Assembly (NCBI GenBank): GCA_017847835.1
Contig: JAGASH010000007.1
Location: 124,001 to 188,000, forward strand
Length of the DNA: 64,000 nt
From: Oscillospiraceae bacterium
GTDB taxonomy: Bacteria > Bacillota > Clostridia > Oscillospirales > Ruminococcaceae
Reading direction: 5' to 3'
Shown here piece by piece: positions 7,565 through 15,943 of this stretch (positions within the stretch are counted from its first letter, which is position 1; each line of letters begins with the position of its first letter). Under the pieces are notes generated by a model. It was not told the origin of the DNA. It did no database searches and saw only the letters and a program-made list of their open reading frames with translations. A program made the translations under genes and the position numbers.

Positions 7565-8425
7565 TCACTTCGCCTCGGCAAGCTCCTTCTCTTTCTCCGT
7601 AACAACCGCGCTTTTTATCACATAGCTCTCGACATTTTTTATGGTTTCGCCGTCAACCTGAAGCGCTGTCGGGCGGTCAAATTTCACCTCGATTGTGTGT
7701 CCCGTGAGGATTTCAACCATTTCCTTGTGCTTGACGTGTTCACCCTTGAAAATGGACGGAAAAACCATCAGCGTTTTGAGCTTGCCAGAGCCGTACATCA
7801 AAACAACCGACAGCTTTCTCTCAGCGTTCAGCCTGTCCTGCTCGGGAGCAATGCACATTCCCCCGCCGTAATATCTGCCGTTCATCGCGGGCGCAAGCCA
7901 CGCTTTCTTGTACTTGTGCTCCTTGCCGTCAACCGTCACCGTGGCATTCGCGGGCTTAAAATGAAACAGCAGTCCCTTAATCGCGATAGACGTGTAGTTT
8001 ATCTCCTTGCCGGGATTTTTCGCGCGCATTTCATCGCCGACCTCGCAGCAATACCCGTCAATTCCGTACCCCACGCCGTTCAGCACCTTGTAGCTCTTCC
8101 CCTTGACCTCAACCGTCGGGAGATTTTTCAGATACGGGTTGAGCAAAATCACACCGTTTTCGCCGATATCACGCGTGAAATCGTTGCCCGAACCCGCGGG
8201 ATAATAGTAGATATCGCGCTCGGGTTCACCGAATGTGTTGACAAAACGGCTGATTGTGCCGTCGCCGCCGCAAATCACGATTTTGTCTTCGGCTGGGATA
8301 TCGGAAATTTTCGTTTCGCGGATATCCTTGAACGAAATCTGCTCGTCGAGAACCTCCGCGAGTTTTGCCGCGTTTTCCCGCCCGTGACCGTTGCAGGCAA
8401 GCGGATTGTAGAGTGCTGTTGTCAT
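7565..8425 (-). CDS. Diacylglycerol kinase-family lipid kinase (YegS/DgkB type)
   Basis: This is a predicted soluble, membrane-associated kinase that phosphorylates a lipid such as diacylglycerol using ATP. The 286-residue protein has the GGDGT nucleotide loop at residues 53-57 and the PAGSGNDF motif near 77-84, both family hallmarks, plus a C-terminal beta domain. GGAGGG precedes the ATG. It lies 33 bp behind plsC on the same strand, and together they suggest turnover and remaking of phosphatidic acid. Members include diacylglycerol and sphingosine-type kinases; the exact lipid is not readable here. Confidence 0.88.
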   Translation of the reverse strand: MTTALYNPLACNGHGRENAAKLAEVLDEQISFKDIRETKISDIPAEDKIVICGGDGTISRFVNTFGEPERDIYYYPAGSGNDFTRDIGENGVILLNPYLKNLPTVEVKGKSYKVLNGVGYGIDGYCCEVGDEMRAKNPGKEINYTSIAIKGLLFHFKPANATVTVDGKEHKYKKAWLAPAMNGRYYGGGMCIAPEQDRLNAERKLSVVLMYGSGKLKTLMVFPSIFKGEHVKHKEMVEILTGHTIEVKFDRPTALQVDGETIKNVESYVIKSAVVTEKEKELAEAK

Positions 8426-8458
8426 AATAAATTCCCTCCGTTTTATGTACTTTTTAGT

Positions 8459-9268
8459 TTATCTTCCTGTAATTTCAGCGTTGTTCCCCGCAAGAAAACC
8501 CTCAATCTTCTCCCTTACCAGCTCCGACAGCTCCACGGATTTGCGTCCCTCGGGGCTTAACACATCGATGATGTCGAAATTAACCTCCGTGCTGAGCCAC
8601 GGCGTGCGCTCGTGAGCCTGCTTTGTTCCGCGAATTGCCGCGACAACTATCGGGCAGCCCGTTTTCAGCGCGATTTTAAAGCAGCCCGCGTGAAACTTGC
8701 CGAGCGTTTTCCCGTCACCGCGCGTTCCCTCAGGAAAAACACCCACCGACAGCGCGCCCCGCTTTATGTAATCCTCCGCAAGCTCAACCGCGCCTTTTCC
8801 CGCTTTCAGACTTTTGCGGTCAATCGGCATATAACAGCACCGCGTTATCGTCCTGCCGACAATCGGTATCTTGAACAGCGACTGCTTCGTGATATACGCG
8901 AGCTTTCTCGGTTTCAGCGCAAGGCACTGCACCATATTATCCAGCTGCGACAGGTGATTTGACACCAGCAAAAACGGCTCGTCGGGCAGCTTCTCCAGAC
9001 CGCTCGTCCTTATCTTCACACGCGCGCCCTCGCAGATGTACGCGTAGCCGAAGTTAAGGATTTTGCTGTAAAACTTTGACGGCTTTTCGTACACCTTGTT
9101 CTTGTTGACGAAAAGCGACAAAATCCACAAAATTCCCCAAAGCAAAAGATTGAGCGCGAGAGTAATTCCGCAGAAAATCGGGAAAAGCAGCGGGAAAATC
9201 CTGAAAATCGCGCAGAGGGTTATCGCACCTGCCGCGCTTATTGCCATAGAAATCGCAATCGGACGCAT
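8459..9268 (-). CDS. plsC: 1-acyl-sn-glycerol-3-phosphate acyltransferase
   Basis: This membrane enzyme acylates lysophosphatidic acid to phosphatidic acid in phospholipid synthesis. Residues 1-55 contain two hydrophobic segments, and the PlsC core has the HX4D catalytic box at His105 to Asp110 (NHLSQLD) and the substrate motif VFPEGTRGDG. At 269 residues it is slightly longer than minimal PlsC proteins because of the N-terminal membrane region. AGGAGA lies 6 nt before the ATG and a promoter lies just upstream, so it probably heads the plsC-lipid kinase-DUF2019-GNAT unit. Confidence 0.93.
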   Translation of the reverse strand: MRPIAISMAISAAGAITLCAIFRIFPLLFPIFCGITLALNLLLWGILWILSLFVNKNKVYEKPSKFYSKILNFGYAYICEGARVKIRTSGLEKLPDEPFLLVSNHLSQLDNMVQCLALKPRKLAYITKQSLFKIPIVGRTITRCCYMPIDRKSLKAGKGAVELAEDYIKRGALSVGVFPEGTRGDGKTLGKFHAGCFKIALKTGCPIVVAAIRGTKQAHERTPWLSTEVNFDIIDVLSPEGRKSVELSELVREKIEGFLAGNNAEITGR

Positions 9269-9294
9269 ATCTTTCTCCTAAACGTTTTTCTTTC

Positions 9295-9323
9295 ATTATA
9301 ACATTTTTCGACAAAATATGCAA
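9295..9323 (-). promoter_or_regulatory. Probable promoter of plsC
   Basis: A perfect TATAAT (9295-9300) lies 17 bp from a weak -35 box, TTGCAT (9318-9323), about 27 bp upstream of plsC. Confidence 0.5.
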
Positions 9324-9331
9324 TAGTTTTA

Positions 9332-9360
9332 CAAAAAACCGCCGGAATTCTCCGACGGCT
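9332..9360 (-). terminator. Intrinsic terminator after the EamA transporter gene
   Basis: On the minus strand the stem CCGTCGGA / TCCGGCGG (one G-U pair) with loop GAAT is followed by TTTTTTG. It begins a few bases after the EamA stop and closes the amino acid ABC transporter operon. Confidence 0.8.
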
Positions 9361-9364
9361 TGAT

Positions 9365-10294
9365 TTATGATTTTTTGCGTTTCTTGATGATATTCTCCCA
9401 CGGTATCTGCACCAGAATTACCGCCGCGAAAACTACCGAGCAGCCGATAATTTGTCGGGTTGTAAGAGTTTGGTCGGTGCCGAGGAAGCCGATTTTGTAC
9501 GCGATAAAGCCCGCGATTGCCGAGGTTACGCTTTCGAGCGACAAGATAAGCGCCGCGACAGTCGGATTAAGCCCCTTTTGCCCGACAATCTGCAAGGTGT
9601 AGCCCACACCGCTCGACATAAGTCCCGCGTAAAGCAGCGGTATCGCGCCGTCCGTGAGCTGTTTCCAGGTCGGCTGCTCGAAAATCAGCGCCAGAATTCC
9701 GCTCACCAAAAAGCACACGAAAAACTGTATGCAGGAGATTATCACGCCGTCCGTTTTCGGGGAAAAGTAGTCGATAACCAGTATATGCACCGCGAAAAAT
9801 ACCGCGCAAATCAGCACCAGCAAATCTCCCGTTTGCAGCGAGAAGCTCTCCTCGGTCATACAAAGCAGGTACATTCCGAATGCCGCCAGAATTGCCCCGA
9901 ACCACACGATTTTCGGGCACTTTTTCTTGATGAAGATACCCAAAATCGGCGTGAAGATTATGTAAAGCGCGGTGATGAAGCCGCTTTTGCCGACAGTCGT
10001 CATCGATACTCCAAACTGCTGGAAAAGGCTCGCGGTTGTTAGTGCAAGACCGCAGCATACTCCCGCAGTAATCGTGATTTTTTTGTCTATCGGCTTTTTC
10101 TTTTCGGCGGGTGTGCGCGCTCTGATTACCGCAATCACCGGTATCAGCGCAACGCAGCCCAAAATGCTCCTCGCGGACGTGAACGTGAACGCGCCCATAC
10201 TGTCCGAGCCCGCGGACTGCGACACAAAGCCCATTCCCCAGACTACCGCGGTGAGCAGCAAAAGCAGGCTGCTCCTTAATTTTGCAAAGCTCAT
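9365..10294 (-). CDS. EamA/DMT-family transporter
   Basis: This is a 309-residue inner-membrane protein of the drug/metabolite transporter superfamily with about ten hydrophobic segments in two EamA repeats (about 8-140 and 155-295). Characterised relatives export amino acids or metabolites. Its ATG overlaps the stop of the upstream ABC ATPase gene in a TAATG junction, so the two are translationally coupled. An importer and a probable exporter of amino acids in one operon suggest homeostasis of the same solute, but the substrate is inferred only from context. Confidence 0.85.
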   Translation of the reverse strand: MSFAKLRSSLLLLLTAVVWGMGFVSQSAGSDSMGAFTFTSARSILGCVALIPVIAVIRARTPAEKKKPIDKKITITAGVCCGLALTTASLFQQFGVSMTTVGKSGFITALYIIFTPILGIFIKKKCPKIVWFGAILAAFGMYLLCMTEESFSLQTGDLLVLICAVFFAVHILVIDYFSPKTDGVIISCIQFFVCFLVSGILALIFEQPTWKQLTDGAIPLLYAGLMSSGVGYTLQIVGQKGLNPTVAALILSLESVTSAIAGFIAYKIGFLGTDQTLTTRQIIGCSVVFAAVILVQIPWENIIKKRKKS

Positions 10295-11058
10295 TATACG
10301 TTAAGAACCGACTGCAAGAACTGCTTGGTGCGCTCGTTTTCGGGATTTGTAAACAGCACGTCCGGAGAATTTACCTCCAGAATTGCTCCCTCGTACATAA
10401 ACACCACGCGGTCGGAAACCTCCTTCGCAAAGCCCATTTCGTGCGTTACGACAATCATCGTCATTCCGTCTGCGGCAAGGTTCTTCATAACCTGCAAAAC
10501 CTCGCCGACAAGCTCGGGGTCAAGAGCCGACGTCGGTTCATCGAACAGCATCATCTTCGGCTGCATACAAAGCGCGCGCGCAATCGCAACACGCTGCTGC
10601 TGACCGCCGGAGAGCTTCGTCGGGTAAACGTCCGCCTTGTCGATAAGCCCAACCTTGTTCAAAAGCTCGCGTGCAAGCTCCTCGGTTTCGGCTTTGTCGC
10701 GCTTTCTCACGGTAATAGGCGCAAGCATAATGTTCTCCAGCACCGTCAAATGCGGGAAAAGATTAAATCTCTGGAAAACCATTCCCATTTCAAGCAGCGC
10801 CTGCTGACGCTCCTGAGGGGTGATTTTTATCTGATTTACACCGTTTATGCGGTCGTCAAGCAGCTTGTCCTCAACCCACAGCTTGCCGTTGGTTATCGTT
10901 TCAAGATGATTGAGAGAGCGCAGATAGGTGGATTTTCCTGCGCCCGAAGGTCCGATAAGGCAGACAACCTCGCCCTGTTCAATTGTAAGCGAGCAATCCT
11001 TCAGCACCTTCAAATCGCCGAAATCCTTGCAAAGCTTTTCGGTTTTTATCATTGACAT
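10294..11058 (-). CDS. Polar amino acid ABC transporter, ATP-binding protein (GlnQ family)
   Basis: This is the cytoplasmic ATPase of an amino acid importer, 254 residues, the standard length. Visible motifs are Walker [10 protein letters not shown], signature [15 protein letters not shown], Walker [15 protein letters not shown] and the switch His in [16 protein letters not shown] precedes the ATG. It lies 12 bp after the permease gene and is coupled to the following EamA gene. The three-gene set of binding protein, permease and ATPase matches the PAAT family for Gln, Glu, Arg, His or cystine; the ligand is not resolved. Confidence 0.94.
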   Translation of the reverse strand: MSMIKTEKLCKDFGDLKVLKDCSLTIEQGEVVCLIGPSGAGKSTYLRSLNHLETITNGKLWVEDKLLDDRINGVNQIKITPQERQQALLEMGMVFQRFNLFPHLTVLENIMLAPITVRKRDKAETEELARELLNKVGLIDKADVYPTKLSGGQQQRVAIARALCMQPKMMLFDEPTSALDPELVGEVLQVMKNLAADGMTMIVVTHEMGFAKEVSDRVVFMYEGAILEVNSPDVLFTNPENERTKQFLQSVLNV

Positions 11059-11070
11059 AAAATCGCCCCC

Positions 11071-12054
11071 TTACTCATACGAGAACCGCTTTTCGAGCGT
11101 TCCGAAAATCTTCGAGAACACCGCGGTTATCACAAGATAAATTATCATCGAAACAATGTACACGGAAACGTTGTTCGTGGACGTCATTATGGAATTCGTC
11201 ACTCTCGACAAGTCGTCCAGCGCGATAATCGAGGTCAGCGCAGCGTCTTTGAGTACCATTATGAACTCGTTTGCGGTCGGCGGGATAAGTCTGCGGTAGG
11301 TCTGCGGAATGATGATTTTCCACATCGTCTGTCCGTAAGAAAGACCGAGAGCCTTTGCCGCCTCAAACTGCCCCTTGTCAATCGACTGAATTGCCGCGCG
11401 GATATTTTCTGCGCAATACGCTCCCGAATTGAGCGTGAACGCGATGAATGCTGCCAAAAATCTGTCGGGTATCGTCATCATCGGAATAAGCTTCGGCAGA
11501 CCGAACCAGAGGAAGTAAAGCTGCATCAAAAGCGGCGTGCCTCTGAAGAAGAAAATGTAGCCTCTGCAAAACCACTGAATAGGCTTGATTTTCGACATCT
11601 TGCCGAGCGCGAGAAATACCGACAAAATCAAACCCGCAGCAACCGACGAAATCGTGAGCAAAATCGTGAGCTTTGCGCCGTTAAGCAGCGACGGAAGCCA
11701 GTTTACGAAATTCGCCCAGAATTCCGCGAAGCCGTTGTCCGTGGTATCGATAACCTGTCCCGCTACTCCGAGAACCAAGTATTGTCTTACATCGGCGGAG
11801 TTAATCTGCTTTTGCATTTTAAGAGCCGACATAATGCCGATATTCTGATACGACTCGGAATCCTTCTTCGCTTCAAGCTCGATAAATTCCTGCGGAATTG
11901 CACCTTTGAGGGCTTCCTCGGAGGGCACAGTGCACACAAGCGGCACGATTATCGCAATCAGCGCGACAATCACAATTACAAGAATTTTGTGCTTTTTCAC
12001 AAACCGAAGAAAAGGATTTGATTTTTTCTCTTCAACAGCGGGATTTTCCTTCAT
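11071..12054 (-). CDS. Polar amino acid ABC transporter permease with N-terminal extension
   Basis: This is the membrane subunit of the importer. The HisM/GlnP-type core (about residues 115-325) has five membrane segments and the EAA loop AAKALGLSYGQTMWKIIIPQ that docks the ATPase. The first 110 residues are an extension with an extra membrane helix (about 22-42) and a soluble stretch, longer than a minimal permease of about 220 residues. Such extensions occur in some Firmicute permeases, but the role is unclear. GGAAGG precedes the ATG. A hairpin and a structured element separate it from the upstream binding-protein gene. Confidence 0.92.
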   Translation of the reverse strand: MKENPAVEEKKSNPFLRFVKKHKILVIVIVALIAIIVPLVCTVPSEEALKGAIPQEFIELEAKKDSESYQNIGIMSALKMQKQINSADVRQYLVLGVAGQVIDTTDNGFAEFWANFVNWLPSLLNGAKLTILLTISSVAAGLILSVFLALGKMSKIKPIQWFCRGYIFFFRGTPLLMQLYFLWFGLPKLIPMMTIPDRFLAAFIAFTLNSGAYCAENIRAAIQSIDKGQFEAAKALGLSYGQTMWKIIIPQTYRRLIPPTANEFIMVLKDAALTSIIALDDLSRVTNSIMTSTNNVSVYIVSMIIYLVITAVFSKIFGTLEKRFSYE

Positions 12055-12080
12055 ATTTTACCTTCCTTATATTATTTAAA

Positions 12081-12106
12081 CAAGGCAGACTGTTGCGTCT
12101 GCCTTG
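12081..12106 (-). terminator. Perfect hairpin between binding-protein and permease genes (attenuator-like)
   Basis: A 10-bp perfect inverted repeat, CAAGGCAGAC / GTCTGCCTTG, with a 6-base loop is followed on the minus strand by TTTAAAT. The weak U-tract suggests partial termination, or a stem that stabilises the upstream binding-protein transcript, which is needed in excess over the membrane subunits. Confidence 0.6.
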
Positions 12107-12110
12107 AATT

Positions 12111-12213
12111 AGGCTGTCGATAAAGGCACATCTACTTCGTCAACGTCACGTTGGCAGGCACAAAGCCTAGCCAACGCACCGTTTCCTCGCATCTGTACCT
12201 TTCTCGCCAGCCT
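12111..12213. repeat. 103-bp imperfect palindromic element, MITE-like or structured RNA
   Basis: The ends are imperfect inverted repeats about 20 bp long: AGGCTGTCGATAAAGGCACA at the left against a complement differing at three positions at the right. A nested hairpin, GTTGGC / GCCAAC with inner GGC/GCC, sits at about 12150-12175. It fills the gap between the binding-protein and permease genes and contains no coding frame of note. It could be a small non-autonomous mobile repeat or a structured mRNA segment. No second copy was found in this window. Confidence 0.5.
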
Positions 12214-12229
12214 TTAAACTATTCTTTTA

Positions 12230-12988
12230 TCAGAAATATGTATTGAGGATTTTGTCGATCGTGCCGTCCTTCTTGAGTTCAGCCATTGCCTTGTTGATTT
12301 CATCGCGGAGAGCGGTGTTGTCCTTGGGAATGCAAACACCGAACAGCTCGGGTTCACCCTCGCTCTGGAGCCACGACTGAACGTACTTTGTATCAGCGAT
12401 GTAACGAGCAGCAACCGTGCTGTCGGAAATAACCGCGTCAAGACGTCCTGCTGCAAGGTCCTCGTAAGCGTTCATAACGGTCGCGTACTCGGAGGTTTCA
12501 ACCTTGATGTTGTTCTTCGCGATAAATTCGGTGAGGTAAATATCGGAAGTGGTTTCCTCCTGATAGCCTACTCTCAGACCGTCAAGCTCAGCGGGAGAAG
12601 CGGGCTTCTTCGCAGCGTCTGCCATTACAACAATGGACTGCCAGTTCTCAATGTACGGGTCAGAGAAAATGAACTTTTCAAGTCTGTCGGGAGTGATAGT
12701 TACCGCGGAAATAACCACGTCATAATCGCCCTTTTCAAGTCCCGCGAAAATTCCGTCCCAGCCTACGTTGCAGATTTCAAGCTCTCTGCCCATTTTGTCT
12801 GCAAGAGCCGCTGCAAGCTCCATATCAACGCCGATAGGGGTCTTTCCGTCGGTATCCATATACTCAAAGGGAGGATATGCCACGTCAGAACCAACCTTCA
12901 GCTTTTTCTTTCCGCTGTCTGCGGAATTACAGCCGACGCACGAAAGCGCCATTACTGCTGCTGCAAGAACTGCTAAAACTTTCTTCAT
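12230..12988 (-). CDS. Polar amino acid ABC transporter, substrate-binding lipoprotein
   Basis: This is an extracytoplasmic solute-binding protein of family 3, anchored as a lipoprotein. The signal peptide ends in the lipobox V-G-C at Cys20. The mature part starts GKKKLKVGSDVAYPPFEYMD, the classic family-3 entry, and has two alpha/beta lobes. At 252 residues it is standard. The start at 12988 follows AAGGAG by 8 nt; an earlier in-frame ATG lies in front of that ribosome binding site. It heads the importer operon behind a consensus promoter. The ligand is inferred only as a polar or charged amino acid. Confidence 0.94.
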   Translation of the reverse strand: MKKVLAVLAAAVMALSCVGCNSADSGKKKLKVGSDVAYPPFEYMDTDGKTPIGVDMELAAALADKMGRELEICNVGWDGIFAGLEKGDYDVVISAVTITPDRLEKFIFSDPYIENWQSIVVMADAAKKPASPAELDGLRVGYQEETTSDIYLTEFIAKNNIKVETSEYATVMNAYEDLAAGRLDAVISDSTVAARYIADTKYVQSWLQSEGEPELFGVCIPKDNTALRDEINKAMAELKKDGTIDKILNTYF

Positions 12989-13042
12989 TTGTAAAACTCC
13001 TTTCATTTGTCCGGATACTTATTCCGTAACTACACCTTTTAT

Positions 13043-13071
13043 AATATATCACAGTTTTTCTCTCTTGTCAA
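13043..13071 (-). promoter_or_regulatory. Sigma-A promoter of the amino acid ABC operon
   Basis: TTGACA (13066-13071), a 17-bp spacer and TATATT (13043-13048) lie about 55 bp before the binding-protein gene. Confidence 0.75.
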
Positions 13072-13174
13072 CAATTTTTGAATTTTTTACGGTTTTTTCT
13101 TTCATTTTTATTGATTTTTATCATATTCTGTCACATTACGCAACTTTTTTTATGCACAAATTACCTTCCTTTTA

Positions 13175-13190
13175 CAATTTGCACAAATTG
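13175..13190. promoter_or_regulatory. 16-bp palindrome between divergent promoters, operator candidate
   Basis: CAATTTG-CA-CAAATTG is a perfect 7-2-7 inverted repeat, 45 bp before the -35 box of the GGDEF gene and about 100 bp before that of the ABC operon. Part of it (GCACAAATT) recurs as a direct repeat at 13154-13162. The rest of the 304-bp gap (13007-13310) is AT-rich and shows nothing else beyond the two promoters. Confidence 0.45.
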
Positions 13191-13234
13191 ATTTCATTAC
13201 ATTTGAAAACAAGAAAAGAAATATCGGAATACTA

Positions 13235-13263
13235 TTGACAAAAATCGCAAAATGTGATAAAAT
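13235..13263 (+). promoter_or_regulatory. Sigma-A promoter of the GGDEF-aguB operon
   Basis: TTGACA (13235-13240), a 17-bp spacer and TAAAAT (13258-13263) lie about 48 bp before the GGDEF gene, which also has AAAGGGAG before its ATG. Confidence 0.8.
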
Positions 13264-13310
13264 ATATTAAATATTGCTTTTTATTTTAAACACAAGAAAA
13301 GGGAGCTGTA

Positions 13311-15026
13311 ATGGATAATCAATCGGGAATGATGTATGAATTCAAATTCAATCCCTCGGGGTTTGGATTTAAAGAAATAAACGCTGCGTTTTACACGTTT
13401 CTCGGCGCGCGTCTTTACAGCACATTTGACAGGGTTATTTCGGAAGAGTCGCGGGTTACGCTTAATGAAATGGTTGAAAAGAAGCTGTTCGGACGTGTTT
13501 TTGTGCTGAATGTTTTTGCTGAAAACGGGCTGCTTGTTCCGATGGCTTGCAGACTTATGCAGAAAAATCCAAACGACGACATCGAAGTGCGAATGCTCGA
13601 AGTTGAGCGTATGTTCAACGGCTACTGCGGCCAGCTTCTACGCGAAAAGGAAACAATCGCGCTTCTGGCGCAGTATGAAAACATTTACTACACCTTTGAC
13701 CCGCAGAACAATTCAGTTATCTGCTATCGCTATGACGTCGGAAAGGAAATCATCGGCAATCACAAAATCGATGAATGGGCAAATTATCTTTTGGAACGAC
13801 TTTCCGAGGACTGCCGCGAAATCGTCGAAAAATTCTGCACGGAGCTGAAAAACGGCACACGCAGTATCGAATATATGATTGAAAGCAAAAACGGCAAATC
13901 CAGCCTTCATCTCACCGGTACTGCGATTTATTTCGATGATGTACATATAATGACCGTCGGCAGAATAGGCGACCCCTACAAGTCCTCTAGTCACGAATTT
14001 GTCCGCCGCGACCAGCTCACCGGTCTGTTTCTCAAAGACAACATAACAAACTTTGCAAAAAGACGCATAAACGAGCTCAATCTTCCCACAGCAATCGCTA
14101 TTATTGATATCGACGATTTCAAGAATGTAAACGATAATTTCGGTCACGCAAAAGGCGACGAGGTACTCAAAAAGTGCGCGTCAATTATCGAGGCGCAGTC
14201 CGACGGCTTCGGAAAAGCGGGACGTATCGGCGGAGATGAATTTTTGCTGATTTTCGACAATTTCCGGGACAAGGAGAACATCAGAAACGTCCTCAGAGCT
14301 ATCAAAAACTCGATTGCTGCGGCATACAAGGACGAGCTTGACGGCTTCCGCGTCACCACTTCAATCGGTCTTTCCGTTTATCCCGATGATATCGATGCTT
14401 CGTATGACGAGATGTTCAAGCTCGCAGACTGCCTGCTCTACCGCGCAAAAAGCAAGGGCAAAAACCGCTACGTGCTCTATGACAGAGAAAAGCACGGCTC
14501 GGTTGAAAGTATCCTGCAATCGGGTATCAAAGCCGCAGGTCTTCTCGGCAGCAGAGGTATCGAAAAGAGCGAGGTTGTCTGCAAAATCACAAGTATGGTG
14601 CTCGAAAACAAGGAATACCCGCTCGACAATATTCTGAATGATATCGTCACTTATTTCGGCGTTGAGAGAATAATCGTGTACAACAAAACCGACCGCGAGG
14701 TTGTCGCTCAGTGCGGAAAAAAGCTTCTCAACTCCAAGAAAATTAACGATACTATCGATTATCTGTACAGCAGCGAACTGGAAAAATACTACAAAAACGG
14801 CACAATGATTACAAACAACTCAAAGCGTTTTTCCGAAAAGGACGCTTCGGTTTACGAAAAGCTGGTTGAACAGAACACGATGTCTTTCATTCACCGCATA
14901 ATCACGGGAAAAGACAGGAAAACTTATGTCGTGAGCTATGAAGCTGTTTCGGATACCATTACCTGGAATATGGAAGATATGCATTATTTCAGGATTTTCG
15001 ATATGATTTTCGAGAAATGCTTGTGA
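13311..15026 (+). CDS. Diguanylate cyclase (GGDEF) with flanking sensory regions
   Basis: This is a 571-residue cytosolic protein with no membrane segment. The central GGDEF domain (about residues 235-395) carries an intact GGDEF at 307-311, so it should make c-di-GMP from two GTP. The position of the inhibitory RxxD site reads DGFG, so product inhibition at that site is unlikely. Residues 1-220 contain two PAS-like alpha/beta stretches, and residues about 415-571 resemble a GAF-type sensory domain, giving an unusual sensor-cyclase-sensor order. The signals sensed are unknown. aguB follows 13 bp downstream, so the pair is probably co-transcribed. Confidence 0.85.
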   Translation: MDNQSGMMYEFKFNPSGFGFKEINAAFYTFLGARLYSTFDRVISEESRVTLNEMVEKKLFGRVFVLNVFAENGLLVPMACRLMQKNPNDDIEVRMLEVERMFNGYCGQLLREKETIALLAQYENIYYTFDPQNNSVICYRYDVGKEIIGNHKIDEWANYLLERLSEDCREIVEKFCTELKNGTRSIEYMIESKNGKSSLHLTGTAIYFDDVHIMTVGRIGDPYKSSSHEFVRRDQLTGLFLKDNITNFAKRRINELNLPTAIAIIDIDDFKNVNDNFGHAKGDEVLKKCASIIEAQSDGFGKAGRIGGDEFLLIFDNFRDKENIRNVLRAIKNSIAAAYKDELDGFRVTTSIGLSVYPDDIDASYDEMFKLADCLLYRAKSKGKNRYVLYDREKHGSVESILQSGIKAAGLLGSRGIEKSEVVCKITSMVLENKEYPLDNILNDIVTYFGVERIIVYNKTDREVVAQCGKKLLNSKKINDTIDYLYSSELEKYYKNGTMITNNSKRFSEKDASVYEKLVEQNTMSFIHRIITGKDRKTYVVSYEAVSDTITWNMEDMHYFRIFDMIFEKCL

Positions 15027-15039
15027 AAAAGGTGATATT

Positions 15040-15912
15040 ATGAGAAAAGTAACTGCTGCGGCAATTCAGATGAGCGTTCCCGAAACCCGCGAAAAATCGC
15101 TCGACAAAGCTGAAGCTCTTGTGCGAAAGGCAGCTTCACAGGGCGCGAAAGTAATCCTTCTGCCCGAGCTTTTTGAAACGAAATATTTCTGTCAGGAACG
15201 TCGCTATTACTATTACGACCTTGCTTCTCCCGTCGATGAAAACCCCGCTGTAAAGCGGTTTTTGCCGATTTCCGAGGAGCTGTCTGCGGTTATCCCGATT
15301 AGCTTCTACGAGCGCGATGTGAACGTTTTGTACAACAGCATTGCAATTCTTGACTGCGGGAAATTGCTCGGCGTTTACCGCAAAACGCATATTCCCGACG
15401 ACCATTTTTATCAGGAAAAGTTCTATTTCACTCCCGGAAACACGGGCTTTAAGGTCTGGAACACGTCCTGCGGAACAATCGGAGTTGGAATTTGCTGGGA
15501 CCAGTGGTTTCCCGAGGCAGCGCGCTCAATGGCGCTTATGGGAGCCGAGCTTCTGCTCTATCCCACGGCAATCGGCAGCGAGCCTATACTTGACTGCGAC
15601 AGCAAAGGTCACTGGCAGCGCTGTATGCAAGGTCATTCCGCGGCAAATCTCATTCCCGTTATTTCGGCAAATCGTATAGGTATCGAGAATGTTACTCCCG
15701 ACGACAAAAACGCGTTTCAGGAAAGCGAGCTGAAATTCTACGGAGGAAGCTTCCTCACCGACGAAACGGGCAAAATCGAAGCCTGTGCGGGCGCTGACGA
15801 GGAAACGGTTCTGCTTCGCGAATACGACCTCGATGAAATCCGCGATTTTCGTATGAGCTGGGGAGTTTTCCGCGACCGCCGTCCCGAGATGTACAAGATT
15901 ATTTCCGAATAA
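15040..15912 (+). CDS. aguB: N-carbamoylputrescine amidase
   Basis: This nitrilase-superfamily enzyme hydrolyses N-carbamoylputrescine to putrescine, CO2 and ammonia, completing the route begun by agmatine deiminase (aguA at 5.5 kb). The Glu-Lys-Cys triad is visible as Glu43 (LPELFET), Lys115 (YRKTHIPDD) and Cys152 (GICWDQWFPEA). At 290 residues it is the standard length, and the HIPDDHFYQEKFYFTPG stretch is typical of this subfamily rather than of general amidases. AAGGTGAT precedes the ATG. It sits 13 bp after the GGDEF gene and ends in a strong terminator. Confidence 0.94.
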   Translation: MRKVTAAAIQMSVPETREKSLDKAEALVRKAASQGAKVILLPELFETKYFCQERRYYYYDLASPVDENPAVKRFLPISEELSAVIPISFYERDVNVLYNSIAILDCGKLLGVYRKTHIPDDHFYQEKFYFTPGNTGFKVWNTSCGTIGVGICWDQWFPEAARSMALMGAELLLYPTAIGSEPILDCDSKGHWQRCMQGHSAANLIPVISANRIGIENVTPDDKNAFQESELKFYGGSFLTDETGKIEACAGADEETVLLREYDLDEIRDFRMSWGVFRDRRPEMYKIISE

Positions 15913-15913
15913 C

Positions 15914-15941
15914 AAAAATCCCGAAGAAATTCGGGATTTTC
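15914..15941. terminator. Bidirectional terminator between aguB and the DUF4261 gene
   Basis: A perfect 11-bp stem (AAAATCCCGAA / TTCGGGATTTT) with loop GAAA has T-runs on both strands. It serves the convergent aguB gene (plus) and the end of the long minus-strand gltA-to-DUF4261 run. Confidence 0.9.
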
Positions 15942-15943
15942 TT

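Noticed and set aside
12111..12213. Considered as a lysine, glycine or T-box type regulatory RNA
   Set aside because: Conserved core blocks of these classes were not found, and its position inside the operon after the binding protein is atypical.
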